Shown here: in pieces, positions 8,059 through 17,036 of the stretch
Layout: each line of letters starts with the position of its first letter
Numbering within the stretch: position 1 is the stretch's first letter
NCBI GenBank assembly: GCA_001803235.1
Contig: MHBL01000477.1
Coordinates: 1-36,614 of the forward strand
Direction: 5' to 3'
From: Lentisphaerae bacterium RIFOXYA12_64_32
Lineage (GTDB): Bacteria; Verrucomicrobiota; Lentisphaeria; Oligosphaerales; YB12-FULL-65-16
Length of the DNA stretch: 36,614 bases
Position numbers and translations under genes: made by a program
Notes under the pieces: generated by a model
The model's database searches: none
Seen by the model: only the letters and a program-made list of their open reading frames with translations
What the model was told of the DNA's origin: nothing

Positions 8059-8151
8059 CTGCCGGCGTGGACGCTCGCAGGCGATAGCGCCGAACCGAGG
8101 AGGCTCTCTGCGTTCCCGCAATTCCCGAACCCAGCGAGGCGGATAGAGCAA

Positions 8152-9123
8152 ATGTCAGACAACTTGCTGAAACAGGCCCTCGCGCAGGCTCGCGAGCAGG
8201 ACGTGCTGCTGTCGCCGGAGGCTGCCCTTGAAGTGCTCCAGGTCCCGGCCGGTGACTTGCCGGACGTGCTGGCTGCTGCCAACGCGGTACGCCGCCGGCA
8301 TTTCGGTGCCCGCGTTCACTTGTGTTCCATCCTCAATGCCAAGAGCGGCCTGTGCCCGGAGGACTGTGCGTTCTGCGCTCAGTCGGCGCGACATCAGACC
8401 GCTGTGGTGGCATATCCTTTGCAGGACACGTCCGCCATGGCGGCGGCGTACCATGAGGCGGCTCGGTTGCCGATTGACCGTTTCGGCGTGGTCACCAGCG
8501 GGCCGCACCCGAGTCCCGGCGACCTGGCGCGGATCGCCGGACTGATGGCGGCGGAGAAGGAGCCGCACGTGGCCTGGTGTGCCTCACTGGGGGCGCTCAG
8601 CGTGGAGCAGCTCCGGGAGTTGAAGCAGGCGGGGTTGCAGCGGTTTCACCACAACCTCGAAACGGCGGAAAGCTTCTTCCCCCAGGTTTGCACGACCCAT
8701 TCGTACGCCGACCGGCTCGCAACCCTGCGCCATGTCCGCGACGCCGGGTTGGAGATCTGTTCGGGCGGCATTCTGGGTCTGGGCGAGACGCTGGAGCAGC
8801 GGGTCGAATTTGCCCTGGCCTTGGCGCAGGAGCAGGTTCACTCCATTCCCCTGAATTTCCTGGTGCCGGTGCCGGGCACGCGGCTGGCCCACATCCCGCC
8901 CATGAAACCGCTGGACATCCTGCGCAGCATCGCCATGTTCCGGCTCGTCAACCTGCGCGCCGAGATCAAGATTGCGGCGGGGCGGGTACACTTGCGTGAC
9001 CTGCAGTCCATGGTCTTTTTTGCAGGTGCAACCGGCATGATGATTGGCCCGTTGCTGACCGTGGCCGGCCGGGACGTGGAACTCGACCGGCAGATGCTGC
9101 AGGATCTGGAGCTGCTCGGGTAG
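8152..9123 (+). CDS. bioB: Biotin synthase
   Basis: A 323-residue radical SAM enzyme that inserts sulfur into dethiobiotin, the last step of biotin synthesis. The radical-SAM cluster motif is C68-x3-C72-x2-C75 (GLCPEDCAFCAQS). Other BioB signatures are HHNLETA, ICSGGILGLGE, PLNFLVPVPGT and the C-terminal KIAAGR (arginine ligand region of the [2Fe-2S] cluster). The length is normal. The ATG at 8152 is favoured because the protein starts well there; the frame is open further upstream into the promoter. A GAGGCGGATAGAG stretch precedes it. It is first in a bioB-bioF-bioH-like operon; bioA, bioC and bioD are absent here. Confidence 0.95.
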   Translation: MSDNLLKQALAQAREQDVLLSPEAALEVLQVPAGDLPDVLAAANAVRRRHFGARVHLCSILNAKSGLCPEDCAFCAQSARHQTAVVAYPLQDTSAMAAAYHEAARLPIDRFGVVTSGPHPSPGDLARIAGLMAAEKEPHVAWCASLGALSVEQLRELKQAGLQRFHHNLETAESFFPQVCTTHSYADRLATLRHVRDAGLEICSGGILGLGETLEQRVEFALALAQEQVHSIPLNFLVPVPGTRLAHIPPMKPLDILRSIAMFRLVNLRAEIKIAAGRVHLRDLQSMVFFAGATGMMIGPLLTVAGRDVELDRQMLQDLELLG

Positions 9124-9163
9124 GCTGTCGGTAAGAAACCGATCTGCACGGGCGAGTTCACAT

Positions 9164-9322
9164 AGGGAGAAGGTGGTGCAATGGGCACCACGGTGAGCCC
9201 GTCCGCCGTTGTTCGCCGCCGCGGACAGTGGCGCGGGACCTCCGGGACCGCAGCAGCGTGCTCGGGGCCGTCCCGGACCCAGGCCATCGGCCGGTGTCCG
9301 GCCGGCGCCGGAACGGTTGCCC
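9164..9322 (+). other. bioB-bioF spacer with a ribosome-site-like leader
   Basis: This spacer is unusually long for an operon. AGGGAGAAGG at about 9165-9174 sits seven bases before an ATG at 9181. That ATG opens an 80-codon frame which runs out of phase into bioF and shows no protein character. It could be a leader peptide, or mark the old bioF start before a frame change. The region also has GC-rich inverted repeats (GGCCGGTGTCCGGCC near 9290-9304). Confidence 0.35.
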
Positions 9323-10555
9323 ATGCGCTTTATGAGTACCATGAACGACGACACGACATTCAGAGCTGCAGCGGGCGCCGGGGAGGAGTGGGTTCACGCC
9401 GAACTTCGGGCCCTGGCGGATAAGCAATTGCTGCGGCAGGCACGGACCGCCGCGGAGTTGCTGGGCCATGCCGCCCAGCGCCCCGACGGCGGGCCGGTGC
9501 TTAACTTCTCGAGTAACGACTACCTGGGCTTGGCGCGACATCCCGATGTGGTTGCTGCCGCGTGCGAGGCGGCGCGCAACTGGGGCGCCGGTGCCGGTGC
9601 CTCGCGTTTGGTCAGCGGCACTCTGGAACTGCACCAGGACTTGGAGCGGCGGCTGGCGGTACACAAGAATTACGCGGCCGCTCTGCTCTTCGGGAGCGGC
9701 TTTTTGGCCAACCTCGGTGTCGTGAGTGCGATCGTGGGGCCAGGCGACACCGTGTTTGCCGATCGGCTGGTCCACGCCAGCCTGGTGGACGCGGTGCGCC
9801 TGAGCGGGGCGGAACTGCGGCGGTTCCGTCACAACGACTCCGGGCACTTGGAAAACCTGCTTCGGAAAGAGGGTCAGACGCCGGGGCGCAGGTTGGTGGT
9901 TACCGAGTCGGTGTTCAGCATGGACGGCGATGCGGCACCGCTACCCGAGTTATGTGCGGCGGCCCGGGCTGCCGGGGCCTTGGTCCTGGTCGACGAAGCC
10001 CACGCGACGGGTGTGTTTGGCCCGGGTGGCGCCGGGTTGGTCGCCATGCACCGGTTGGAAGGCGATGTCAACCTGGCCGTGGGCACTCTCAGCAAGGCCC
10101 TGGGCGCCTACGGCGGGTTTGTCGCCTGTTCCGGTGCGCTGCGCGAACTGCTGGTGAACCGGGCGCGGCCGTTCATCTATTCCACCGCGTTGCCGCCGCC
10201 GGCTGTCGGTGCCGCGCGCGCCGCGCTGGAGTGGGTGCAGGCGCACCCGGACGCGGGGCGCGAACTGCTGGCTCGCGCCACGGTTTTCCGTGAGCGTCTG
10301 ACGGCGGCCGGGCTCGATACGGGCGTTTCGTCCAGCCAGATTGTGCCGGTGATGATCGGGGACAACGGGCAGGCGTTGCGGGTGGCGCAGTGCTTGCGCG
10401 AGCAAGGTGTTCTGGCGGTTGCCATTCGGCCGCCCACCGTGCCCGTCGGCACGGCGCGCATCCGTTTCTCGTTGTCGTTGGCACACTCCGAGGCTGACCT
10501 CGAGTATGCGGCTGCAGTTGTGGTGCGCGCCGTGAGGGAAGGGGCTGTGGCATGA
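9323..10555 (+). CDS. bioF: 8-amino-7-oxononanoate synthase
   Basis: A 410-residue PLP enzyme of the alpha-oxoamine synthase family that joins pimeloyl-thioester and alanine. Signatures are NFSSNDYLGLARHP, the glycine-rich GAGAGASRLVSGT, HxxxxDAxxLSGA (HASLVDAVRLSGA), PLP-contacting D224 in VLVDEAH and the Schiff-base lysine K258 in GTLSKALG. ATGs at 9323, 9332 and 9341 are all in frame; the first was taken although the region before it has only a weak GGAA. Family members are usually near 385-395 residues, so the 9341 start is also reasonable. Its stop overlaps the start of the next gene (ATGA at 10552-10555). Confidence 0.92.
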   Translation: MRFMSTMNDDTTFRAAAGAGEEWVHAELRALADKQLLRQARTAAELLGHAAQRPDGGPVLNFSSNDYLGLARHPDVVAAACEAARNWGAGAGASRLVSGTLELHQDLERRLAVHKNYAAALLFGSGFLANLGVVSAIVGPGDTVFADRLVHASLVDAVRLSGAELRRFRHNDSGHLENLLRKEGQTPGRRLVVTESVFSMDGDAAPLPELCAAARAAGALVLVDEAHATGVFGPGGAGLVAMHRLEGDVNLAVGTLSKALGAYGGFVACSGALRELLVNRARPFIYSTALPPPAVGAARAALEWVQAHPDAGRELLARATVFRERLTAAGLDTGVSSSQIVPVMIGDNGQALRVAQCLREQGVLAVAIRPPTVPVGTARIRFSLSLAHSEADLEYAAAVVVRAVREGAVA

Positions 10556-11280
10556 GTCGAACGGACCTGGTTCTGCTGACCGGATGGGCTTGTCCCGGCG
10601 AGGCGTTGACGGAGGTGGTCACCGCGCTCGGGCCACAGGTCCGGAGCACGATTCTTGGACTTCCGGACATGACGGCGAGTCCGAGCCCGGCCCCCGCCGC
10701 GGCGCTCGCGGAACAACTGGAACGGCGCGCGACCCCGGTCGTGCTCGGAGGTTGGTCTACCGGCGCACTTGTGGTGCTGGAAACGGCCTTGCGTCTGCCG
10801 AGCCTGGTGCGCGGCTTGGTGTTGCTCAGCGGCACGGCCTGCTTCTGCTGTCGCGACGATTACGCGGCCGGCACGCCTGATGCCAACGTGCGGGCGTTGC
10901 AGCGCGGGTTGCGGCGCACACCGGCGCCGACGCTGGAATCATTCTTTCGAGACGCAGCGGCGCCCCAGGCCCTTGCCGCCGATGCGCTCCAGGGGCTCGT
11001 CGCCGGAGCGTTGAGGCTGGACCTTGATCAACTGCGTGCCGGCCTGGACTACCTTCGGGTCGCGGACGTGCGGTCGCGGTTGGCGGAAATACAGGCGCCC
11101 GCCCTGCTGATCCACGGTGCCGTGGACCGTATCGTGCCCGTGGCTGCCGGCGAGTACCTGGCACGCGGCCTGTGCGGTGCCAAATTGGTTATCCTGCCGC
11201 AGGCGGGACACCTGCTGCCGTACTTCAACGCCGATGCGGTGGCCGGTCACATGCGCGCTTTCGTGCAGGACTGCGGCTGA
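10552..11280 (+). CDS. Alpha/beta hydrolase, probable pimeloyl-ACP methyl ester esterase (BioH-like)
   Basis: A 242-residue alpha/beta hydrolase. The nucleophile elbow is GGWSTGAL with S69, the acid is D192 (HGAVDRIVP) and the histidine is H220 (QAGHLLPYF), a complete catalytic triad. It overlaps the bioF stop by four bases, so the two are translationally coupled. In biotin synthesis an esterase (BioH or an analogue) frees pimeloyl-ACP from its methyl ester; position and fold fit that job. Several non-homologous or distantly related esterases fill this role in different bacteria, so the exact type (BioH versus BioG, BioV and so on) is left open. The gene ends one base before the GH42 remnant on the other strand. 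Confidence 0.7.
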   Translation: MSRTDLVLLTGWACPGEALTEVVTALGPQVRSTILGLPDMTASPSPAPAAALAEQLERRATPVVLGGWSTGALVVLETALRLPSLVRGLVLLSGTACFCCRDDYAAGTPDANVRALQRGLRRTPAPTLESFFRDAAAPQALAADALQGLVAGALRLDLDQLRAGLDYLRVADVRSRLAEIQAPALLIHGAVDRIVPVAAGEYLARGLCGAKLVILPQAGHLLPYFNADAVAGHMRAFVQDCG

Positions 11281-11874
11281 GGCCGGCAGGTCGCTGAGCA
11301 TGAACAGCATGGGCGCGACGATCAGGCGGTACCCATCGAAGGAGCAGTGCTCTCGATGACATCCACGGGAACGCCTGCCTCCCAGAACGGGCGGTAGTGG
11401 GCGTGGCAGGTCTCGACGTACTTCTTGTTGCAGTTCGAGGGGCCGCTGGAGGCGTCCAGCGCCCAGCGCGCGTCCCAGTCCTGGATCAGGGCGACGTGGG
11501 GCTTGACGCTGGTGCCGAGGACGGCTTCAAGCTTGCGGTTCACGGCGCCCGTCGCGGGTGACGCGGTGGATCTTCGGATAGCCGTACGACATCCAGGCTG
11601 GCTTGGCGCCGCTCGGCGTGGCCAGAACGGCTCTGAAGTCTTTCGCCGCCAGGCGGTCCATGATATCGTCGAGCCAGTCGAAGGTGAACACGTCCTCGCG
11701 CGGTTCGATCGCGGACCAGGCGAAGATGCCGATCGAGAACGTGTTGCACCCGGCCAGTGGCATGAGCCGGAAGTCCGGGTCGATGACGTCCGGGTACTTG
11801 AGCCACTGATCCGGGTTGTCGTCGCCGCCGTGCAGGAAGTGCTTGAATCGCGGAATGAGGGTTGGGAACTTCAT
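11281..11874 (-). pseudogene. Decayed GH42 beta-galactosidase
   Basis: The first 110 or so codons from ATG 11874 read as the N-terminus of a GH42 beta-galactosidase (FLHGGDDNPDQW, GCNTFSIGIFAWSAIEP, FDWLDDIMDRLA). Near 11545 the frame jumps to a segment matching the middle, trimerisation part of the family (VALIQDWDARWAL, NKKYVETCHAHYRPFWEAGVPVDVIE). The catalytic barrel with both glutamates is therefore missing through an internal deletion. Around 11330 the sequence continues in another frame as DGYRLIVAPMLFMLSDLP, a further frameshift, and it ends at the bioH-like gene. A full enzyme has about 650-700 residues. It lies downstream of the M28 and GH38 genes on the same strand and was probably once part of that sugar-utilisation operon. 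Confidence 0.85.
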
Positions 11875-11906
11875 TTGACAGTGGTCCTGTTTGCCGATCG
11901 GTGCGG

Positions 11907-12839
11907 TCATCTCCGGTCGAGGGTCACGATGGCCGCCGCGATGGCCTGTACGGTCATGGCGGCGTTGGCGACATCCGTCAACTCGGGGATGTCGCCTTCG
12001 GTGTGGTAGTTCGGGTCGCCGTACGGCCACGAACCGATGTTGATGACCGCGGCGGGGTAGCCGGCCTTGACGAACGAGCCGTCGTCGTCCCCCGGGGCCT
12101 TGCGTTTCTCACGGCGTTGCTCCAGGCCGATGTGATACTTCTCATTGACTTCGCTCATCAGGTTCGCGAGTTGCTCGCCTTCGGGTGCGGTGTAGGCCGT
12201 GACGTTGGTCTTCCGGCCGGCCAGCGTCTGGTCTGCGGGTTTCACGCCGATGCCGTCACTATTGAAAACGGCAATGATGTTGTCGCCGCGCGCCTTGGCG
12301 CCGTTCGCGGCTGTAACGCTGGTCCACGGGACGTGTTCTTCATTACAGAGCAGGAACCAGACGGTGCGGTTGAACGCGTAGTCCGCGAAGACGCGGGCGA
12401 GTTCGAGCACACCGGCGGTGCCGATGGCGTTGTCGTTTGCGCCCGGCGAGTCGATCCAGCTCATCGAGTCTTTGTGTGCGATCGCCACGATGATTTCGTC
12501 CGGGTGTTTGCGGCCGGTGCGGACGCCGTAGACGTTGTACGCGGTGTACCACGGGTCTTCCGGCTTGGCCGCTGAGTACTGCGCGTGCACCGGCTTGGCC
12601 GGGTCGCGCCGGAACGCCTGGACCTGCACACCCTCCCTGCGGACTTCGCACCCGGCTTGCGTCAACTGCTCCGCCACGAAGTCGTCCGTCTCGTACAGCG
12701 TATTCTTTGCATGCCCGGGCACGGTGTAGCTCAGCTTGCGGAACGGCAGCGGGGCTTTCGACAGGTAGAACAGGTCGCGCGACATGCGTTGCGCGTCGAC
12801 ACGCTTCAGAAGCTTGCGGATGGTGGTGTGAAGGTCCAT
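11907..12839 (-). CDS. M28-family zinc aminopeptidase-like protein
   Basis: A 310-residue protein with the di-zinc ligand set of peptidase family M28: H122 (AIAHKDS), D136 (GANDNAIG), E167/E168 (FLLCNEEH), D195 (FNSDGIG) and H279 (NYHTEGD). No signal peptide is evident, suggesting a cytoplasmic enzyme. The start ATG at 12839 has AGGGAG nine bases upstream. It follows the GH38 gene on the same strand by about 160 bases that hold short dispersed repeats. An operon with GH38 and the GH42 remnant is plausible, for instance for breakdown of glycopeptides; that link is inference. Confidence 0.8.
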   Translation of the reverse strand: MDLHTTIRKLLKRVDAQRMSRDLFYLSKAPLPFRKLSYTVPGHAKNTLYETDDFVAEQLTQAGCEVRREGVQVQAFRRDPAKPVHAQYSAAKPEDPWYTAYNVYGVRTGRKHPDEIIVAIAHKDSMSWIDSPGANDNAIGTAGVLELARVFADYAFNRTVWFLLCNEEHVPWTSVTAANGAKARGDNIIAVFNSDGIGVKPADQTLAGRKTNVTAYTAPEGEQLANLMSEVNEKYHIGLEQRREKRKAPGDDDGSFVKAGYPAAVINIGSWPYGDPNYHTEGDIPELTDVANAAMTVQAIAAAIVTLDRR

Positions 12840-12865
12840 CGTGTAGGGCTCCCTCGCCAGTGTTC

Positions 12866-12973
12866 GGTTTCAGGTTTCGGGTTTCAGGTGTCAGCATTCG
12901 GAAGGTGAAAATGTAAAACACTAATGCGCTGGATGTTACAACCGTACTCTCTGAGGCCTGAACACTGAAACCT
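12866..12973. repeat. Short dispersed repeats (TTTCAGG / CCTGAACACTGAAACC type)
   Basis: GGTTTCAGGTTTCGGGTTTC and following bases (12866-12900) and GAGGCCTGAACACTGAAACC (12953-12972) are imperfect, partly inverted copies of one short unit. Related copies occur at 17653-17680 and 27391-27414. Confidence 0.5.
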
Positions 12974-13002
12974 ATGCATCTCCGCGCAGCCCTGCGCCAC
13001 TC

Positions 13003-15897
13003 TCACTTGCCCATCCGGACCTTGACCGAGGCGATGCCGCGCGCCGGGAGTTTCACGCTGACCGTGTTGCCGCGTGTCTTCGCGGTGGACTTCGTCGTTG
13101 GCCGTTCGAGCAGGTCGACCTCGACGGCGTCCGTGACCTTGCCCAGCAGGCGGTCGAGGGTGGCGGTGGCGACCGTGGCCTTGCCGGTCGGGTCGAAGAA
13201 GCGCAGGATCAGGGCGTCGTCGTCTTCGGCCTTTTTCACCGTGATGAGAATGGCAGATTCCGGCTTGGCACTCGCGAATGTGGCCGCGGTCGGCAGCGTG
13301 CCGTCGTGGATGTCGGTGCCCATGATGCGGAGCGCGTGGTTGAACGCGATGCCTTGGCGGATTGCCTCGGCGACGGGCATGGCGCCGCTGAACGGCTGCA
13401 GGGCCAGGTGCACCTCGTGGCGGCCGATCTCGGGGAGTGGGTCGGGGTCGTAACTGCCGCGGATGAGAGTGAGTCGCAACGTGCTGCCGTTCAGGGAGTG
13501 GCCGTGCTTGCTGTCGTTCAGCAGCAGGCAGCCGGCGGACTTCGCACCGGCCTTGCCGGTCACCTGCGCCCAGCGCAGGGCCGGGACTTCCTCGCCGTGA
13601 TTCAGGCCCGGTCGTTCGAGGGCGCCGAATGGGATTTCGTAGCGGGCCTCGGCATTCGTGAGTTGGAGCGGCACGGCGAGCGCGAGCACGGGCACGCCGG
13701 TCTGCGGCGTGCCGCGCTGGAACCAGGTCCCGGTCAGGTGCAGGTACAGGTTCGGGTCGTTGGCGCGCAGTTCGTACGTCAGGGTGAATTCCGACTCGTG
13801 TATCCGCAGTTTGACGTCGATGGCGGCCTTGTACGGGCCGTTCCATTTGCGCGCCAGGCCGAGCGCCTGCGGCGTTTCGACCGGGCCTGTGTGGTCGATG
13901 ACCCAGGCGGTCATGCCGTGCGGGCGCTCGACGGCGTACTCGAGCGCCGGCGCGTTCTGCGTCGCGATAAGAGTCAGCTTCGAGCGCTTGTCGATGAGCG
14001 ACTTGATCGCGCCGGTGACCGGATCGAGCTCCAGACGCAGCAGTGCGTTCTCGAGTCCCTCCAGACTGCGCTCGGACGCGGCGTAAGCGCAATGATGCTT
14101 CTGGCCGAGTTGCCAGACGCCGGGCTTCGCCGAAGGGGCTTTCTCTTCCAGGACGGTGTACAGCCCGTATCCACAACCCGACACCTTGACGGGGAACGCG
14201 AGGCGCACGAAGTCGTGGGCCCAGTACGCGCCGGTCTCGATCGTCTGCGCGGGGATGACATCGCCGTCCGGATTGCGCACGGCAAACGGAATGCTGTTTA
14301 GCTCGTTCCGGCGCCAGCCGTGGACGTTGTCCCAGACGGTGCACTCGGCGACCTCGGCACGATCCTGAACGGTGGGGTTGAACACGAGGAACGGGCGATT
14401 GCCGTGTCCGGCGCTCTGTTCGGCGTGGCTCAGGCCGCCATCGACGGTGCCGTAGCCGACGCCCGCGCCGAGTGCGGTCGGCAGGCGCGACGGTGGCAGG
14501 TCCGGCGGTTCGGCCGGCCCGCAGTCCGATGTATCGACTTGCGCGGCCAAGTGGCGTAGCGCGTTGGTTTCTTCCATGCTCGTCATGGCCATGGTCTTCT
14601 GGAACTGTCCGTGACAGTAGGTGCGCGTGTCGTGGACGCCGGACCCGGGCAGGATGTCGTGGAAGTGCGAGAAGAGCACGTCGCGCCAGCCGTCCTCGAA
14701 GCGTGCGGCAGGATAGTCGCGGCCGAGGGCGGCCCAGGCGACGGCGGCGGCGGTTTCCGCATCGGCCAGGCGTTTTTCGCCGAACCGGTTCGCCTTCTTG
14801 ATGAGGGTCTGCGTCGTGAAGCAGCCGGCGAACTCGACGTTGAGTTCCGTGTCGAGCCGCGGGAGTTTGCGGCCTTCCTTGTCGAGTCGTTCAAAATAGG
14901 CGCGTGCCGTCGAGAAGACGATGTTCGGGAACACGGGCCATGTGGTCATGTCCAGGGCGCGCAGGATGTCGCGCCGGGTCGGGCCGCCGCCGTGATCGCC
15001 GACGCCGTAGACGAAGACGGCGAACGGCAGTCCGGTCTCGCGGACGAAATCGAGCAGCGGCCCGGTGATGCCGGGCGTGATGACGCCGTTGTAGCCGATC
15101 GCCATGTCGTTGTGCACCAGGACCTCGGAGCCATCGGGTGCGCGCCAGCGGAACGCCTTGGGTTTGGGCTGGGTGTAGACGCCCGGGCGGTGCATGTAGA
15201 CGTAGCGGACGCCGCCGCGCGCCAGGTACGTCGGGATGGTCGCCGCGTGGCCGAACGTGTCGGGCGACCAGTCGATGGGCACGTCGTCGGGCGCCAGGCC
15301 GAACAGTTTCTGCATGTAGCGGCGGGTGTAGAGCAGGTGCCGGCAGAGCGCCTCGCCGCTGACGATGTTCTTGTCGTTTTCGACCCAGTGGCTGGCTGTG
15401 ACTTCCCAGCGCCCCTCGCTGACGCGCTCGGCGATCCGCGTCAGCAGGTCCGGGTTGTACTGCTCCATGATCGCGTAGACGCTGGCCTGGCTCTGGCTGT
15501 AGTGGAACGCCGGGTACTCGTCCATGAGCCGCAGGACGGTGGCGAACGTGTCGTTGGTGACCGCGACCGTTTCGGGCCAGGACCACATCCAGTTCATGTC
15601 GATGTGCCCGTGCCCGACGGCGTAGACGGTGTAGGCCTTGGCGGCCTTGGCCAGGGGGGCGAGCCGTTTTTCCGCGTCGGCGACGGCGGATTTCAGGCCG
15701 GTTGCGGAGTCCGCAGCGGCCTCGATCAGGCCTGCGGCGCGGTCGAGCAGCGGGCGCCAGGCGGCGGCGTGCTTTGGGTGCAGGCCGCACAGTGCGTTGC
15801 CGAATGCGATCTCCGTCTGAATGCGCTCCATGTCGTGCGACGCCTCGGCAGTGCGCCGGGCCAGGTGTTGCTTCACGCGCGTCGGGGTGTCTGGCAT
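13003..15897 (-). CDS. Alpha-mannosidase, glycoside hydrolase family 38
   Basis: A 964-residue retaining alpha-mannosidase. The zinc-binding signature is GHGHIDMNWMWSWPE (H96, D100), the predicted catalytic nucleophile is D213 in DWSPDTFGH, and another zinc-site histidine block is SHFHDILPGSG (about 410-419). The central helical domain and the long C-terminal beta-sandwich domains are complete, so the enzyme looks active. No signal peptide is seen, implying cytoplasmic action on imported mannosides. GGAGA about ten bases before ATG 15897 serves as ribosome site. It leads a minus-strand cluster with the M28 peptidase and the GH42 remnant. The promoter should lie in the repeat-filled gap shared with the divergent sigma factor gene. 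Confidence 0.9.
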   Translation of the reverse strand: MPDTPTRVKQHLARRTAEASHDMERIQTEIAFGNALCGLHPKHAAAWRPLLDRAAGLIEAAADSATGLKSAVADAEKRLAPLAKAAKAYTVYAVGHGHIDMNWMWSWPETVAVTNDTFATVLRLMDEYPAFHYSQSQASVYAIMEQYNPDLLTRIAERVSEGRWEVTASHWVENDKNIVSGEALCRHLLYTRRYMQKLFGLAPDDVPIDWSPDTFGHAATIPTYLARGGVRYVYMHRPGVYTQPKPKAFRWRAPDGSEVLVHNDMAIGYNGVITPGITGPLLDFVRETGLPFAVFVYGVGDHGGGPTRRDILRALDMTTWPVFPNIVFSTARAYFERLDKEGRKLPRLDTELNVEFAGCFTTQTLIKKANRFGEKRLADAETAAAVAWAALGRDYPAARFEDGWRDVLFSHFHDILPGSGVHDTRTYCHGQFQKTMAMTSMEETNALRHLAAQVDTSDCGPAEPPDLPPSRLPTALGAGVGYGTVDGGLSHAEQSAGHGNRPFLVFNPTVQDRAEVAECTVWDNVHGWRRNELNSIPFAVRNPDGDVIPAQTIETGAYWAHDFVRLAFPVKVSGCGYGLYTVLEEKAPSAKPGVWQLGQKHHCAYAASERSLEGLENALLRLELDPVTGAIKSLIDKRSKLTLIATQNAPALEYAVERPHGMTAWVIDHTGPVETPQALGLARKWNGPYKAAIDVKLRIHESEFTLTYELRANDPNLYLHLTGTWFQRGTPQTGVPVLALAVPLQLTNAEARYEIPFGALERPGLNHGEEVPALRWAQVTGKAGAKSAGCLLLNDSKHGHSLNGSTLRLTLIRGSYDPDPLPEIGRHEVHLALQPFSGAMPVAEAIRQGIAFNHALRIMGTDIHDGTLPTAATFASAKPESAILITVKKAEDDDALILRFFDPTGKATVATATLDRLLGKVTDAVEVDLLERPTTKSTAKTRGNTVSVKLPARGIASVKVRMGK

Positions 15898-16062
15898 GAT
15901 CGTGGTCTCCTCTCTTCTGCTCTCTTTCGATACCGAACGTAGGCGGGCGGCGGTGTCTCGTCAAGTGGTCGGTGTGATTGCGTGGGAGGCTGGGGCTCTG
16001 CCCCAGACCCCGCCGGGGGGCGTCATTGACTCCCCCCGGCCCCCCCTCGGATTGCCGGGTAT

Positions 16063-16114
16063 GCGGCGCGGGACGGCACGACACGGGGTACCGTCTCGTG
16101 CCGTCCCGCGCCGC
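16063..16114. repeat. GC-rich perfect hairpin
   Basis: GCGGCGCGGGACGGCACGA (16063-16081) pairs with TCGTGCCGTCCCGCGCCGC (16096-16114), a stem of about 19-22 bp with a short loop. Shorter hairpins flank it (GGGGCTCTGCCCC near 15992-16004 and CGGCGCTGTCCGCGCCG near 16125-16142). All lie between the divergent GH38 and sigma factor genes; no gene is seen in 15898-16544. Confidence 0.7.
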
Positions 16115-16194
16115 GGTGGCCGATCGGCGCTGTCCGCGCCGATGCAGGAAGCGTGGTGTCGGCCCAAGTCACATGCTGCCATGGGGAGCGCCGC

Positions 16195-16417
16195 GAGGTT
16201 TGTAGTCCCGCGTTTACGCGGTCCGGATTCAACGCGCTGCCATGGCAAACGAAGACCGCCTGAAGGGTGCGTCGATTTAACCGATGCGGCACCAAGACAG
16301 CCCGCGAGGACGCGGGCGCTCCAGTTTGGATTGAGCACGAAACTTGGAGCGCCCGCGTCCTCGCGGGCTCTTGGTTTGAATAAGTCAACAGATCCTGAAG
16401 GCGGGACTACGAACCTC
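16195..16417. mobile_element. Fold-back element C (GTAGTCCCGC ends)
   Basis: The ends GAGGTTTGTAGTCCCGC (16195-16211) and GCGGGACTACGAACCTC (16401-16417) are inverted repeats with one mismatch. Inside is a hairpin, about 16291-16375, with near-perfect arms of about 35 bases built on AGCCCGCGAGGACGCGGGCG. The left end continues as GTTTACGCGGTCCGG, identical in element F at 33184, and both copies share a GTTAAATCGAC core motif. A part copy of the hairpin occurs at 26201-26226. No transposase is encoded. Confidence 0.7.
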
Positions 16418-16544
16418 AGGACATGCTTTCCCATCCTGCGCATCCGCGAAGTGCGTGTATTTTCTTGTGGGCGGCATGCGTAAACTGTCCGGCCTGCCGC
16501 GTGTCCAATGTTGAAAGCACGAGAGGCGTTGATCGGGGTAACGA

Positions 16545-17036
16545 GTGCGGGAACAACTGGAACAAGTTTACCGGCAGCATCGGCAGGGGCTGTTCTCAGT
16601 GACTCTGTCGATTACACGGAATGTGGCGGAGGCGGAGGACGCCGTGCACGATGCGTTCGTGCGTCTGTCGCGACGCGAGACACCGGTGAGCGGGGACTTG
16701 GTTGCGTACGTGTTCGCGTCGGTGCGCAATGCGGCGTTGGATCAGTTGCGGCGTCGCGCGCGCGCCCCAGAACCGCTCGATTCGGTGTTCGACGACCAGG
16801 CGCCGCGGCAGGAGTCGTCGGAGGCCGGGTACATCGAGGATGAACGGGAGCGTCTGGTGCGAGACGCGGTTGAGCAACTGCCGGATGCGCAACGGCAGAC
16901 GGTGGTGATGAAGGTGTACGGTGGCCTGACGTTCCAGCAGATAGCCGAAGCGTTCGGCGAGCCGCTGTCAACCGTGAGCAGTCGGTATCAGAGAGCGTTG
17001 GAAGCGTTGCGGAAGCCGCTTGAGGTGGTCGCATGA
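16545..17036 (+). CDS. ECF-type RNA polymerase sigma factor
   Basis: A 163-residue sigma70-family protein with region 2 (about 5-72: LEQVYRQHRQGLFSVTLSIT, EAEDAVHDAFVRL, YVFASVRNAALDQLRRR) and region 4 (about 108-158: LPDAQRQTVVMKVYGGLTFQQIAEAFGEPLSTVSSRYQRALEAL), and no regions 1 or 3, as in ECF sigmas. The start is GTG 16545 with GGGG six bases upstream. The stop overlaps the ATG of the next gene (ATGA at 17033-17036), so sigma and membrane protein are coupled, the usual arrangement of a sigma and its anti-sigma. No autoregulated promoter was recognised upstream. Confidence 0.88.
   Translation: MREQLEQVYRQHRQGLFSVTLSITRNVAEAEDAVHDAFVRLSRRETPVSGDLVAYVFASVRNAALDQLRRRARAPEPLDSVFDDQAPRQESSEAGYIEDERERLVRDAVEQLPDAQRQTVVMKVYGGLTFQQIAEAFGEPLSTVSSRYQRALEALRKPLEVVA

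Noticed and set aside
14611..15942. Plus-strand open frame of 443 codons over the mannosidase gene
   Set aside because: It is an antisense shadow of GH38, whose motifs are clear on the minus strand.
16201..16417. Small RNA gene in the GH38-sigma gap
   Set aside because: The strong stem-loops are explained by a repeated fold-back element with copies elsewhere; no promoter/terminator pair was seen.
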